DNA of 64,000 nucleotides from Paratractidigestivibacter sp003150175 (GCF_964283195.1 NZ_CAXYLH010000009.1), one strand, 5' to 3'. Shown: positions 35,535 to 44,784, counted from the stretch's first letter. The notes: generated from the letters alone by a model not told the origin. Numbers and translations are program-made.

Positions 35535-36926
35535 ATGCCCATGACCGCGATCATTCTCGCCGCCGGCGAGGGTACGCGCATGAAGTCCCGTCACCCCAAG
35601 GTAATGCACAAACTGCTCGATCGCCCGCTCGTCTCGTGGGTCACGCGCGCGGCGCGCAACGCCGGGGCCGACCGCATCATCGTGGTCGTCGGCAACGGCG
35701 CCGCCGAGGTGCGTGCGCACCTCGCCTCCGAGACCGACGTCGAGTGCGTCGAGCAGACCGAGCGCCTGGGTACGGGACATGCGACCCGCGTAGCCATCGA
35801 AGCCGCGCACGTCACCGAGGGGCCCGTCGTCGTACTCAACGGCGACCTCCCGCTCATCGAGGCCGACACCATCCGCGCCTTCGCGGACTCCGTCGCCGAC
35901 GGCGAGCACGCCTGCGCCATCCTGACCATGACCCCGCCCGACCCCTTCGGCTACGGCCGCGTGGAGCTCGCCGCAGACGGCACGGTCGAGCGCATCGTGG
36001 AGCAGAAGGACTGCACGCCCGAGCAGGACAAGAACCTCCTTGAGTGCAACGCCGGCTGCTACGCTTTCGACGGCGCACTGCTGGCCAAGCACATCGGCGA
36101 GGTCGGCTGCGACAACGCGCAGCACGAGTATTACCTGCCCGACATGGTGCAGATCCTCCGCGAGCACGGCCACGCGACGACCATCACCCACTGCGACGAC
36201 TACGTCGAGGGCCTGGGCGTCAACTCCCGTGTCCAGCTCGCCGAGCTCACCGAGCTCGCGCAGCAGAAGATCAACCGTCGCCTCATGGCGTCCGGCGTCA
36301 CCATGCTCGACCCCAAGACCGTGTGGGTCGGGCCCGACGTGACCGTCAGCCGCGACACCGAGCTGCTCCCCATGACGATGCTCTGGGGCAAGACCACCAT
36401 CGGCGAGGGCAACGTCATCGGGCCGAACACACGCCTGACCGACGTCACCGTCGGCGACAACAACTCCCTCGAGGAGACCGTCGGCGTCAACGTGACCTTC
36501 GACGACAACATCACCTGCGGCCCGCGCGCCTACCTGCGCGGCGGCGCGCACGTGCTCTCGGGCGCGCACATCGGCACCCACGTCGAGCTCAAGAACACCG
36601 TGGTCGGCGAGGGCTCCAAGGTCCCCCACCTCAGCTACATCGGTGACTGCCAGATGGGCGCCCACGTGAACATCGGCGGCGGCTCCATCACCTGCAACTA
36701 CGACGGCGTCCACAAGAGCCGCACCACCATCGGCGACGGCGCCTTCATCGGTTCCGACACCATGATGGTCGCCCCCGTGAACATCGGGGCCGGCGCGATC
36801 ACCGGCGCCAGCTCCTGCATCACCAAGGACGTGCCCGCCGACGCTCTGGCCGTTGAGCGCAGCGAGCAGTTCATGAAGGAAGGCTATGCCAGCAAGCGGC
36901 TCGAACGACTGAGGAAGGAAGCCTAA
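35535..36926 (+). CDS. glmU: Bifunctional N-acetylglucosamine-1-phosphate uridyltransferase / glucosamine-1-phosphate acetyltransferase
   Basis: Makes UDP-GlcNAc in two steps; cytoplasmic. It has 463 residues, a normal length. The N-terminal pyrophosphorylase domain has ILAAGEGTRMKS (residues 6-17), KVMHKLLDRPL, QTERLGTGHA and LNGDLPLI. From about residue 250 the left-handed beta-helix domain shows hexapeptide repeats (VWVGPDVTVS, IGEGNVIGP, CGPRAYLRGGAHV), with the acetyltransferase region GDCQMGAHVNIGGGSITCNYDG. The ATG at 35535 has GGAGG 7 bp upstream. prs follows after 3 bp. It provides the substrate for MurA and cell-wall glycans. Confidence 0.97.
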   Translation: MPMTAIILAAGEGTRMKSRHPKVMHKLLDRPLVSWVTRAARNAGADRIIVVVGNGAAEVRAHLASETDVECVEQTERLGTGHATRVAIEAAHVTEGPVVVLNGDLPLIEADTIRAFADSVADGEHACAILTMTPPDPFGYGRVELAADGTVERIVEQKDCTPEQDKNLLECNAGCYAFDGALLAKHIGEVGCDNAQHEYYLPDMVQILREHGHATTITHCDDYVEGLGVNSRVQLAELTELAQQKINRRLMASGVTMLDPKTVWVGPDVTVSRDTELLPMTMLWGKTTIGEGNVIGPNTRLTDVTVGDNNSLEETVGVNVTFDDNITCGPRAYLRGGAHVLSGAHIGTHVELKNTVVGEGSKVPHLSYIGDCQMGAHVNIGGGSITCNYDGVHKSRTTIGDGAFIGSDTMMVAPVNIGAGAITGASSCITKDVPADALAVERSEQFMKEGYASKRLERLRKEA

Positions 36927-36929
36927 CAG

Positions 36930-37925
36930 ATGTACGAGAACCTAAGCGATCCCGCACCCATCAACACCGAGATCAAGCTCTACTCCGGCACCGGTAACCC
37001 TGAGCTGTCCAAGAGGATCGCGGACATCCTGCACCTCGAGCTCCAGGGCCTGACCACCGAGAAGTTCGCCAACGGCGAGACCTACGCGCGCTTCACCGAG
37101 TCGGTCCGCGGCGACGACGTCTTCTTTATCCAGACCATGGCCGGCGCCAACGTCAACGACCTGATCATGGAGACCCTGATCGTGGCCGATGCGGCCAAGC
37201 GCGCCTCTTGCCGCAAGTTCACTGCCGTCATCCCCCACTACGGCTACGCCCGCCAGGACCGCAAGGCCGCTCCGCGCGAGCCGATCACCGCGCGCCTCGT
37301 CGCAAACCTCCTCGAGGCCGCCGGCGTCGACCAGGTGATCACCGTTGACCTGCACCAGGGCCAGATCCAAGGCTTCTTCAACATCCCGGTCACGCACCTC
37401 ACCGGCCTGTACCTGCTCGGCGACTACTTCAAGAAGAAGGACCTCGACTGGTCCGAGACCGTCGTCGTCAGCCCCGACATGGGCCGCGCCAAGGCCGCCA
37501 AGAAGCTCTCCGACTACCTCGGCTGCGAGGTCGCCATCGCCCACAAGAGCCGCCCGAAGCACAACCAGTCCGAGGTCATGGGCATCATCGGCGACATCAA
37601 GGACAAGACCTGCATCGTCAACGACGACATGATCGATACCGCGGGCACTCTCTGCGGCTCCGTCAAGAAGCTCAAGGAGATGGGTGCCGGCAAGATCTAC
37701 GTCTGCGCCACCCACGGCATCTTCACCGACCCCGCCATCGAGCGCCTGCAGGAGGCTCCCATCGAGGAGTGCGTCGTCACCGACGTCATCCCCTGCGCCG
37801 TCGCTAACCAGCCGGGCTCCAAGATCAAGACGATCTCCATCGCCAACGAGCTCGCCGAGGCCATCTACAGCGTGTACACCAACAAGCCGATCTCCAACAT
37901 CTTTGGCGGCGACCTGAACCTGTAA
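36930..37925 (+). CDS. prs: Ribose-phosphate pyrophosphokinase (PRPP synthetase)
   Basis: Makes PRPP from ribose 5-phosphate and ATP for purine, pyrimidine, His and Trp synthesis. It has 331 residues, slightly long at the N-terminus. Seen are LYSGTGNPELSKRIA, ANGETYARFTESVRG, PHYGYARQDRKAAPREPITA (ATP-binding flexible loop), VDLHQGQIQGFF, VVVSPDMGRAKAAKK, and the PRPP-binding NDDMIDTAGTLCGS. It lies 3 bp after glmU, the common glmU-prs pair, and is followed by two tandem terminators. In most such genomes pth is next, as here. Confidence 0.97.
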   Translation: MYENLSDPAPINTEIKLYSGTGNPELSKRIADILHLELQGLTTEKFANGETYARFTESVRGDDVFFIQTMAGANVNDLIMETLIVADAAKRASCRKFTAVIPHYGYARQDRKAAPREPITARLVANLLEAAGVDQVITVDLHQGQIQGFFNIPVTHLTGLYLLGDYFKKKDLDWSETVVVSPDMGRAKAAKKLSDYLGCEVAIAHKSRPKHNQSEVMGIIGDIKDKTCIVNDDMIDTAGTLCGSVKKLKEMGAGKIYVCATHGIFTDPAIERLQEAPIEECVVTDVIPCAVANQPGSKIKTISIANELAEAIYSVYTNKPISNIFGGDLNL

Positions 37926-37993
37926 TGACGAAAAGGGACTGTCCCTTTTCGTCATTTTTCGGGGCCGTCCGCGACGTGCGGGCGGCCCCGTTT
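37926..37993 (+). terminator. Two tandem terminators after prs
   Basis: The first is a near-perfect palindrome, TGACGAAAAGGGAC-T-GTCCCTTTTCGTCA (37926-37954), followed by TTTTT; it starts immediately after the prs stop. The second is GGGGCCGTCCGC (from 37961) with GCGGGCGGCCCC, followed by GTTTTC. Together they should end the glmU-prs transcript efficiently. Confidence 0.85.
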
Positions 37994-38069
37994 TCTACTT
38001 CATTACCCACTTGGGCCAGTAATGTAGACATGAGCTGCGAGCACCATCGCTTCTCTGAAGGGAGTCATC

Positions 38070-38639
38070 GTGGCAAAAGCAGCCACCATCATGATTGTCT
38101 GCGGGCTCGGCAACCCCGACGCCGAGTATGAGCACACGCGCCACAACGCCGGTTTCGCGACGGTCGACGTCCTCGCCGAGCGCCACGGCGTGCGTTACTG
38201 GAAGAGCGAGGCGGGCGCGCAGACGGCCACGCTGTCGTGGCGCGACGCCGACGGCGAGAAGCGTGAGGCCATCCTCGCAAAGCCGATGAGCTACATGAAT
38301 ACCTCGGGCGGGCCCTTGTCCAAGCTCGCGCGGGCGCACCGCGTGCAGCCGGAGCAGATCCTCGTGGTCCACGACGAGGTCGACCTGCCCGCCGGCCAGG
38401 TCAAGGTCAAGCTCGGGGGCGGCCTGAACGCCCACAATGGCCTGCGCTCAATCGCCGACAAGCTCGGGAGCCGCAACTTCGCGCGCGTCCAGTTCGGCAT
38501 CGGCCGCCCACCTGGAAAGATGCAGGTCGCCGACTACGTCCTGCGCGAGCTCAAGGGCAACTTCCTCGAGGAGTTCGAGGTGACGGCGCAGCAGGCGGCA
38601 GACGTCGTCGAGCGCGTGCTCACGGAGGGCGCGAAGTAG
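38070..38639 (+). CDS. pth: Peptidyl-tRNA hydrolase
   Basis: Frees tRNA from peptidyl-tRNA that drops off the ribosome. It has 189 residues and starts at GTG 38070 with GAAGGGAG upstream. Seen are VCGLGNPDAEYEHTRHNAGF with the catalytic His in RHNAGF (about residue 25), LAKPMSYMNTSGG, VVHDEVDLPAGQVKVKLGGG with the conserved Asp, and GGLNAHNGLRSI. It is monocistronic between the prs terminators and a strong bidirectional hairpin. Confidence 0.96.
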   Translation: MAKAATIMIVCGLGNPDAEYEHTRHNAGFATVDVLAERHGVRYWKSEAGAQTATLSWRDADGEKREAILAKPMSYMNTSGGPLSKLARAHRVQPEQILVVHDEVDLPAGQVKVKLGGGLNAHNGLRSIADKLGSRNFARVQFGIGRPPGKMQVADYVLRELKGNFLEEFEVTAQQAADVVERVLTEGAK

Positions 38640-38677
38640 GGTCTGCAGCGACCTCACAGCTATCCCCCATACTAGAA

Positions 38678-38728
38678 GATCCCCCGGCGACGGTTCCCGA
38701 AGGAACCCGTCGCCGGGGGATCGTTTTT
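38678..38728. terminator. Bidirectional terminator between pth and nfnB
   Basis: GATCCCCCGGCGACGGTTCC (from 38678), loop CGAA, and GGAACCCGTCGCCGGGGGATC followed by GTTTTT. The stem is about 20 bp with one bulge. It serves the convergent pth and nfnB genes. Confidence 0.88.
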
Positions 38729-38759
38729 GCGGGCAGAGTATCCTACGCGCGAGGCTGGA

Positions 38760-40166
38760 CTACTTCGTCAGCGCCTCGGTGATGGACGCGGCGGCCTTCT
38801 TGCCGGCGCCCATGGCGAGGATGACGGTCGCGGCACCGGTGACGATGTCGCCGCCGGCCCAGATGCGCGGGTCGGTCGTCTGGCCGGTCTCCTCGTCAGC
38901 GACGATGTAGCCCCACTTGTTGAGCTCCATCTTGCCGCCGATCTTCTTTGCGAAGGGGTTGGCGTTGGTGCCGATGGCGGAAATCGCGACGTCGCAGGGG
39001 ATCGTCTCGACGGCGCCCTCGATGGGCACCGGACGACGGCGGCCGGACTCGTCGGGCTCGCCGAGCTCCATCTTCTGGACCTTGACGGCGCAGACGGTGC
39101 CGTCCTCGCCGGCGATGAACTCGAGCGGCGAGACGAGCGGCATGACCTCGACGCCCTCGGCCTTCGCGTGGTGCAGCTCGGCGCGACGGGCGGGCATCTC
39201 GGCCTCGGTGCGGCGGTAGGCGATGATCGCGCGCTCGGCGCCCAGGCGCTTGGCGGTGCGGACTGCGTCCATGGCCACGTTGCCGCCGCCGAAGACGACG
39301 ACGTTCTTGCCGTGCTTGGTCGGGGTGTCGTACTCCGGGAAGTTGTTCGCCTTCATGAGGTTCACGCGGGTGAGGTACTCGTTGGCGAAGAAGACGTTCG
39401 GCAGGTTCTCGCCGGGGACGTTGAGGAACTTCGGCAGGCCGGCGCCCGTGGCGACGTAGATGGCGTCGAAGCCCTGCTCGAAGAGCTCGTCGGCGTTGGT
39501 GATGTTGCCCACGACGGAGTTGTACTCGAACTTGACGCCCATCTCTTCCAGGCCGTCGATCTCGCGCTTGACGACCGCCTTCGGCAGACGGAACTCGGGG
39601 ATGCCGTAGACGAGCACGCCGCCGCCGGTGAAGAACGCCTCGAAGACGGTGACGTCGAAGCCGTTGCGGGCCAGCTCGCCGGCGCAGGTGATGCCGGAGG
39701 GGCCGGAGCCGACGACGGCGACCTTCTTGCCGTTCTTGGGCTTCATCTGCGGCTTGGAGGCCAGCTCAGGCTGGTCGCCGACGAAGCGCTCGAGCTGACC
39801 GATGGCGACCGGCTCGCCCTTCTTGCCGCGGACGCACTTGCCCTCGCACTGGTTCTCCTGCGGGCAGACGCGGCCGCAGATGGCGGGGAGCATGGACTCC
39901 TCGCGGATGATGTCCAGGGCGCCGCCGTAGTTCTTCGCGCGGATCTGCTCGATGAACTTCGGGATGTTGATGTTGACCGGGCAGCCCTCGACGCAGAACG
40001 GGCGCTTGCAGTCCATGCAGCGCTCGGCCTCGGCCAGCGCCATCTCCTCGGTGAAGCCCTTGTCGACGGGACGGAAATCCTTCGCGCGCTCGTCGGCCGG
40101 CTCCTCGTTGTCCTTGGTGCGCGGGGACTTCATGTCCGGCACAAAGCGACCATTTACCTGTGGCAT
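38760..40166 (-). CDS. nfnB: NADPH-binding subunit of NfnAB transhydrogenase (GltD-like flavoprotein)
   Basis: 468-residue flavoprotein of the glutamate-synthase small-subunit family. N-terminal Cys groups CMDCKRPFCVEGCPVNI and CGRVCPQENQCEGKCV bind two [4Fe-4S] clusters; GSGPSGITCAGELARNG binds FAD and FGGGNVAMDAVRTAKRLGA binds NADPH. The gene overlaps nfnA by 13 bases at its start, the hallmark pair of the electron-bifurcating NADH-dependent ferredoxin:NADP oxidoreductase, so this assignment is preferred over GltD; no glutamate synthase large subunit is nearby. It would supply NADPH from NADH and reduced ferredoxin in an anaerobe. Confidence 0.85.
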   Translation of the reverse strand: MPQVNGRFVPDMKSPRTKDNEEPADERAKDFRPVDKGFTEEMALAEAERCMDCKRPFCVEGCPVNINIPKFIEQIRAKNYGGALDIIREESMLPAICGRVCPQENQCEGKCVRGKKGEPVAIGQLERFVGDQPELASKPQMKPKNGKKVAVVGSGPSGITCAGELARNGFDVTVFEAFFTGGGVLVYGIPEFRLPKAVVKREIDGLEEMGVKFEYNSVVGNITNADELFEQGFDAIYVATGAGLPKFLNVPGENLPNVFFANEYLTRVNLMKANNFPEYDTPTKHGKNVVVFGGGNVAMDAVRTAKRLGAERAIIAYRRTEAEMPARRAELHHAKAEGVEVMPLVSPLEFIAGEDGTVCAVKVQKMELGEPDESGRRRPVPIEGAVETIPCDVAISAIGTNANPFAKKIGGKMELNKWGYIVADEETGQTTDPRIWAGGDIVTGAATVILAMGAGKKAAASITEALTK

Positions 40167-40996
40167 GCGCAGTTCGCCTCCTCATAGGCCTTGAGGGACT
40201 GGCCCTCCTCGGTACGGTATGCAGCCTGACGCGCGCGAAGGTCGTTCCAGTCGACCTTGGTGGCGTCGAAGTCGGGGCCGTCGACGCAGGCGAACTTCGT
40301 CTTGCCGTCGACCTCGACGCGGCAGCAGCCGCACATACCCGTGCCATCGACCATGATGGGATTGAGCGACGCGGTGATGGGGGTGTTGTACTTCTCGGCC
40401 GTCATGGCGGAGAACTTCATCATCGGGACGGGGCCGACGCAGAAGACCTGCTCGACGGCCTTGCTCTGAAGCAGGCGCTCGAGCGGGGCGGTGACCACGC
40501 CCTTCTCGCCGTAGGAGCCGTCATCGGTGGTGATGTGGATGTGGTCGTCGTCGAGCAGCTCGCGGAACTGGTCCTCGAGCAGCAGCAGGTCCTTGGTGCG
40601 GGCGCCCATGATGGCGTGCACCTCGTGGCCGGTCTCGACCAGGTGCTTGGCGACCGGGAAGGCGATGGCGAGGCCCACGCCGCCGCCGATGACGGCACAG
40701 GGGCCGTCGGCCATCTCGGTGGGCATGCCCAAAGGACCGGTGACGTCCTTGAGCGAGTCGCCGGCCTCGTAGGAGGACAGCATCTCGGTGGTCTTGCCGA
40801 TCACCATAAAGATGAACTCGACCCAGCCCTCCTCGGGGTTCCAGCCCGCCAGGGTGAACGGCACGCGCTCGCCCGTCTCATTCGCGCGCACCATGAGGAA
40901 CTGGCCGGCATGTGCATGCTTGGCCATCGCGGGCGCTTCGATGCGGAACTTGAACACCTTCTCCGAGAACTGCGTCTTGTCGAGGATCTTGTACAT
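40154..40996 (-). CDS. nfnA: FAD/NAD-binding [2Fe-2S] subunit of NfnAB transhydrogenase
   Basis: 280-residue ferredoxin-NADP reductase-like protein. The start is ATG 40996 (MYKILDKTQFSEKVFKF); a TTG just upstream is in frame but not needed. Seen are the FAD-binding ERVPFTLAGW region, VIGGGVGLAIAFPVAKHL for NAD, and the C-terminal [2Fe-2S] ligands in DGTGMCGCCRVEV and FACVDGPDFDA. PyrK and sulfide dehydrogenase subunits look similar, but the overlap with a GltD-like partner points to NfnA. A TACAAT box lies at 41079-41084. Confidence 0.87.
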   Translation of the reverse strand: MYKILDKTQFSEKVFKFRIEAPAMAKHAHAGQFLMVRANETGERVPFTLAGWNPEEGWVEFIFMVIGKTTEMLSSYEAGDSLKDVTGPLGMPTEMADGPCAVIGGGVGLAIAFPVAKHLVETGHEVHAIMGARTKDLLLLEDQFRELLDDDHIHITTDDGSYGEKGVVTAPLERLLQSKAVEQVFCVGPVPMMKFSAMTAEKYNTPITASLNPIMVDGTGMCGCCRVEVDGKTKFACVDGPDFDATKVDWNDLRARQAAYRTEEGQSLKAYEEANCACHR

Positions 40997-41078
40997 CAAC
41001 GAACTCCTCTCCTGCTTTCATTGCCATGCGGCGAGGCCGAGGTCCCCACGACCGATCGGCCACGTCAAAAACTTTGTA

Positions 41079-41084
41079 ATTGTA
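41079..41084 (-). promoter_or_regulatory. Candidate -10 box (TACAAT) for nfnA-nfnB
   Basis: The plus strand ATTGTA reads TACAAT on the minus strand, 83 bp before the nfnA start. The -35 region is not clear. The rest of the 41085-41253 gap shows no feature. Confidence 0.4.
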
Positions 41085-41253
41085 CCGCGAGCGGTAGGTA
41101 AGGCCTGTTGGAACCGCCGTTCACGGGCGAGAAGATGCCGTTAGCGGAAAGAAGGACGAGAGGGTATGTGCGACGGGCACGACGTGCGAGGCATGGCGGG
41201 GACGCGGAGTGCGAGGAGATAGCGGCCCAGACGGGGACGAGAGGGGCGCGGGC

Positions 41254-42246
41254 CTAGCCCAGCGGCGGCATCGGCTCCCAACCGGGGTCGCGCAGGATGC
41301 GGCGCGATTCCACGTAGCCGGCCCACAGGCGCGACCAGCCGCTGCGCAGGTGGCTGCGATCCACGATGAGGATCCGCAGCAGCTCCTTGGCGAAGTTCGC
41401 GAGCGTGCCCACGGCGTAGAGCGCAGGGTTGTAGTCGCCGTACACCTGAAAGTAGCGCGCGAGATAGGCGCGGTTGCGCGTGATGTAGTAGCGCGTCATG
41501 TCGCTCGCGGAGTTGAGCTGGCGCACGGAGCCGATCTCTTTGTTCGCGACCTCGCGGCGGCGGCTGAGCACGACTTCGGGGATGTAGTAGACGTCGGTGA
41601 CCTTGCTCGCCACGTAGCCGAAGCACGCGTCGTCGAGGTAGATGAAGAAGCGCGGGTCGGGCAGGCCGGCCTTCTGGACCACGCGGCGCGAGAAGAAGCT
41701 GCCCTCGAAGCACAGGACGTTGCAGAGCTTGTACCTCTCGCCGGGGCGCCAGCCATCGCGCGAGAACGGGTTGTAGATGGCCAGGCCGGTCCAGAAGCGG
41801 TGTTGCCAGAAGAAGTGCCCGCCGTCGAAGTCGCGCCGGGTGCCCATGATCGCGTCGGACTCCTTAGACCAGCGCGCGAGCACGGCCAGGCCGTCGGGTT
41901 CGATGGCGACGTCGTCGTCCATCACCCAGAACCACTCGGCGCCGAGCTCGTAGGCGCGGCGCACGCCGGCGCTGAAGCCGCCCGCGCCGCCGGTGTTCTC
42001 CTCCATCGGGAGGTACACGACGCGCGAGGTGCCGCCCTCGTCGTCGGGGTCGTCGCCGGTAGGCCCCCACAGGGCGTTCGCGCGGACCTCGAAGTCGCGG
42101 ACGATGTCAGCCGTGAGCTGCGCGTTCTCGTTGTCGACGACCACCACGCGCCAAGGGGCGACGCTGGACTTCTCGATGGAGTCGAGAAGCTGCGAGAGGA
42201 GCTCCTGGCGCTTAAAGGTGACGATGACGATGGCGGGGCGGTTCAT
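41254..42246 (-). CDS. GT2 glycosyltransferase, galactofuranosyltransferase-like
   Basis: 330-residue family 2 glycosyltransferase. It starts MNRPAIVIVTFKRQELLSQL, a GT-A nucleotide-binding beginning; NTGGAGGFSAGVRRAYE and the metal-binding DDD in WFWVMDDDVAIEPDGL follow, then FFIYLDDACFGYVA, which resembles the acceptor region of GlfT-type galactofuranosyltransferases. The C-terminal 80 residues are basic (YYITRNRAYLARYFQVYG). It is probably involved in surface glycan synthesis at the inner face of the membrane. No clear Shine-Dalgarno, but a TATAAT box lies 41 bp upstream. Donor and acceptor are unproven. Confidence 0.85.
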   Translation of the reverse strand: MNRPAIVIVTFKRQELLSQLLDSIEKSSVAPWRVVVVDNENAQLTADIVRDFEVRANALWGPTGDDPDDEGGTSRVVYLPMEENTGGAGGFSAGVRRAYELGAEWFWVMDDDVAIEPDGLAVLARWSKESDAIMGTRRDFDGGHFFWQHRFWTGLAIYNPFSRDGWRPGERYKLCNVLCFEGSFFSRRVVQKAGLPDPRFFIYLDDACFGYVASKVTDVYYIPEVVLSRRREVANKEIGSVRQLNSASDMTRYYITRNRAYLARYFQVYGDYNPALYAVGTLANFAKELLRILIVDRSHLRSGWSRLWAGYVESRRILRDPGWEPMPPLG

Positions 42247-42286
42247 GAAGCGGCGCGTCCAATCGGTGGGCTGGTGTTGCTGACTT

Positions 42287-42292
42287 ATTATA
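42287..42292 (-). promoter_or_regulatory. -10 box (TATAAT) for the galactofuranosyltransferase-like gene
   Basis: The plus strand ATTATA reads a consensus TATAAT on the minus strand, 41 bp before the ATG at 42246. The -35 is poor. The sequence sits in the short divergent gap to the next glycosyltransferase gene. Confidence 0.5.
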
Positions 42293-42354
42293 AGGGAGCT
42301 GGCTGCGAGGAGCGGGCGCGGAAAGCCGCCCGCCCGCCGCCCGAAGGAGGGCCC

Positions 42355-43458
42355 ATGAGCAACACCGTCCACGGCCGGGTCTCGGTCGTCGTCCCCATGT
42401 GCAACGTCGAGACGACGCTCGACCAGTGCCTGCTGAGCATTGAACGCCAGACCTACCCTGACCTGCAGATCATTTGCATGAACGACGGGTCGCGCGATCG
42501 CAGCTCCGCGATCGCGCACGGCCACGCCGCCCGCGACGCGCGGATCGTCGTGGTCGACAAGCCCAACGAGGGCTACGGCGCCACCTGCAACCGCGGCATC
42601 GCGCTGGCCGACGGCGAGTGGGTCGCCATCGTGGAGCCCGACGACTACCTCGACCCCGCGATGTACGAGCGGCTCGTCGGCTGCGCCGAGGGCGTCGCGG
42701 ACGCTGGCGGCCGCGCGCCGGACGTCGTGCGGTGCGCGTACTGGCGCGTTTTCGAGGACGAGGCAGGCGGCGAGAGGCGCGTGAGCTGCCAGTACCTTCA
42801 CCGGGTCAAGCCCGCGCAGCAGCCCTTCCGCATCGGCGACGGCATCGAGCTTCTGCTGCACCACCCCGCGATCTGGGCGGGCATGTACCGGCGCCAGTTC
42901 CTCGAGCGCGCCGGCGTGCGGTTCCGCGAGGTGCCGGGTGCGAGCTGGACGGACAACCCCTTCCTCATCGAGACGCTCTGCGCCACCGACGCCCTCGCCT
43001 ACGTCGACGAGCCGCTCTACCTCTACCGAGAGCACGACCTGAACGACGCCGAGGCGCTCGCGCGCAAGTCGCCGCTGACGCCGCTTTCGCGCTGGAACGA
43101 GATGATGGACGCGGCCGAGAGGCTCGGCGTCACGGATGGGCGCGTGCTCGACGCGCTCGCGCTGCGCGGGGTCAACTACGCGATGATCACCGCGGACGCC
43201 GCAGGCGAGGACGCCCCGGGTGTGGCCGAGCTCGTCTCGCGCTCCATGGCGCGGCTGGAGCCCGCGAGGGTGTTCGGGCTGGCGGCGCTCTCCCCCGCCG
43301 CGAAGGGCTTCTTTGCGCGCGAGGTCGGCGTCGGGGCGCCGCGCGGGGGCGGGCTCGCCCGTGCGGGATACCTCGCACGGGAGGCCGCTTACCGGCTGCG
43401 CACGAACGGCCTCGGCTTCGTCGTCGACAACGTCCGAAGCCGCGCGAACCGGCTGTAG
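42355..43458 (+). CDS. GT2 glycosyltransferase
   Basis: 367-residue family 2 glycosyltransferase starting at ATG 42355 (MSNTVHGRVSVVVPMCNVET) with AAGGAGGG upstream. Seen are the nucleotide-binding VVVPMCNVETTLDQCLLSIERQ, the CMNDGSRDRS strand, GYGATCNRGIALADGEWV and the metal-binding EPDDYLDP. The acceptor-side ASWTDNPFLIETLCATD is typical of capsular and teichoic-acid glycosyltransferases. The C-terminal 100 residues are Ala/Arg-rich with no membrane helix. It is divergent from the previous gene and convergent with another GT2 gene; all three probably build a surface glycan. Confidence 0.87.
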   Translation: MSNTVHGRVSVVVPMCNVETTLDQCLLSIERQTYPDLQIICMNDGSRDRSSAIAHGHAARDARIVVVDKPNEGYGATCNRGIALADGEWVAIVEPDDYLDPAMYERLVGCAEGVADAGGRAPDVVRCAYWRVFEDEAGGERRVSCQYLHRVKPAQQPFRIGDGIELLLHHPAIWAGMYRRQFLERAGVRFREVPGASWTDNPFLIETLCATDALAYVDEPLYLYREHDLNDAEALARKSPLTPLSRWNEMMDAAERLGVTDGRVLDALALRGVNYAMITADAAGEDAPGVAELVSRSMARLEPARVFGLAALSPAAKGFFAREVGVGAPRGGGLARAGYLAREAAYRLRTNGLGFVVDNVRSRANRL

Positions 43459-43525
43459 GTCTTTGAGGCGACCTTAGCAGCCGACTCCTGCGGCTGATCC
43501 AACAGTCGACTTCAGGAGAGACAAA

Positions 43526-43570
43526 AATCGAGGCCGTTCGCAGGCGGATAGTCTGCGAACGGCCTCGATT
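43526..43570. terminator. Bidirectional hairpin between two convergent glycosyltransferase genes
   Basis: AATCGAGGCCGTTCGCAG (43526-43543) and its perfect complement (43553-43570) enclose 9 nt. An A-run on its left gives a T-run for the minus strand. A second, weaker pair, CTCCTG/CAGGAG, lies at about 43486-43518. Confidence 0.8.
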
Positions 43571-43599
43571 CGCTTCAAGCGGCGCCAACGGACCGCGAA

Positions 43600-44736
43600 T
43601 CAGATAAAGGCGTCGGGCGCGAGGACGGCCGGAGCGCCGCGGCGCGCCACCGAGAGCAGGCGCGCCTGCATGATCGCCAACGAGACGTTTTGGCCCTTGA
43701 TGGGCCCGACCAGCGCGCGGGCGGCGCCGTCGCTCGGCTGCCCCACGCTCGCTGCGAGGCGCGCGCGATCGTCGGAGATCATCTGGCCCACGAGCGCGCG
43801 GACCTCCTCGGGCTTCTCGCCTGAGCGGATGTCGCACGCGATCGAGATGCACTGGGAAAGAAGCTCCAGGTAGCGACCTTGGAGCGTAGCCACGCTCGCG
43901 GCGTCGCCCTCGAGCCCCCAATCGGCGAGCAGCGATCTGACGGCCTCGTGCTCCCGGCCGAGTCCACGGTAGAGCCGCCGCGCCGACTCGACCCCGCCGA
44001 GCTCCACGTCGCGCTGGACGCGATACCCGCCGCCCACGATAGCGACGCGCTCGACCTCGCGCAGGTAGCCGTAGGTGAATCCGTGATCGGTGCCGCTGCC
44101 CGAGTCGAACTTGAGGCCCTCGGCGACCGCCCGGCCGCGGTCGAAGAGCTTCGCGCTCGCCGGGGCGAGGAGCCCCGAGGCGAGGTGCTGCCACGCGGCG
44201 GCGCGGAAATCGTGCTGGGTCCGGTAGATAGCCTCGGCGTCGGGGGACCTGAGCTCGACCGAGCGGCGCGGCGTGCTTATCTCCACCTCGGCGGACGCGA
44301 CCACGAGGTCGACGTGCCCGCCCTCGGCGGTCTCCACGAGGCGCTGCAGGAAGGTCGGCTCGAGCCAGCCGTCTGCGTCCATGACGGTCACGTGTTCGCC
44401 GCGGGCATGGGAAAGCGCCAGGTCGAGGGCCGCCTCGCGCGTGCAGGGCGGGACGTGCTCGACGCTCACGCGCATATCGCGCTCGGCCGCCACGTCGAGC
44501 ATCCGGGCGCTCCCATCCTCGGAGCCGGCGTCAACCGCGACGAGCTCGACGTTGCGGAGCGTCTGGTTCTGCACGCTCTCCACAGCGCGGCGCAGGGTTT
44601 TCTCGGCATCATGGACGCAAAGGAGGACCGATACCTGTGGTGATGTGGGAGAGAAGTGCTGCAACGGCTGCCTTTCGGATCGTATGGCCGTCTTGCCATT
44701 ATCCGATGGCTTTATGCAGGTAAAGTGTGCGTCCAC
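43600..44736 (-). CDS. GT2 glycosyltransferase
   Basis: 378-residue family 2 glycosyltransferase. After a 34-residue leader it reads QVSVLLCVHDAEKTLRRAVE, then VELVAVDAGSEDGSARML and VTVMDADGWLEP with the DxD metal site. Residues about 190-230 (SGLLAPASAKLFDRG, DSGSGTDHGFTYGYLREV) match the acceptor half of wall-polymer transferases. The C-terminal part is helical and charged. Some starts further in (for example before SPTSPQVSV) are possible. It precedes the LCP-like gene, which is encoded upstream on the same strand with a 48-bp gap. Confidence 0.85.
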   Translation of the reverse strand: MDAHFTCIKPSDNGKTAIRSERQPLQHFSPTSPQVSVLLCVHDAEKTLRRAVESVQNQTLRNVELVAVDAGSEDGSARMLDVAAERDMRVSVEHVPPCTREAALDLALSHARGEHVTVMDADGWLEPTFLQRLVETAEGGHVDLVVASAEVEISTPRRSVELRSPDAEAIYRTQHDFRAAAWQHLASGLLAPASAKLFDRGRAVAEGLKFDSGSGTDHGFTYGYLREVERVAIVGGGYRVQRDVELGGVESARRLYRGLGREHEAVRSLLADWGLEGDAASVATLQGRYLELLSQCISIACDIRSGEKPEEVRALVGQMISDDRARLAASVGQPSDGAARALVGPIKGQNVSLAIMQARLLSVARRGAPAVLAPDAFI

Positions 44737-44784
44737 ACCCTCCCTAAATCCCCACGTATCCGTCCCGCCTTCACTGGGTGAGGG

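Noticed and set aside
38760..40166. Glutamate synthase small subunit (gltD)
   Set aside because: The sequence fits that family, but there is no large subunit and the gene overlaps an NfnA-type partner, so NfnB is preferred.
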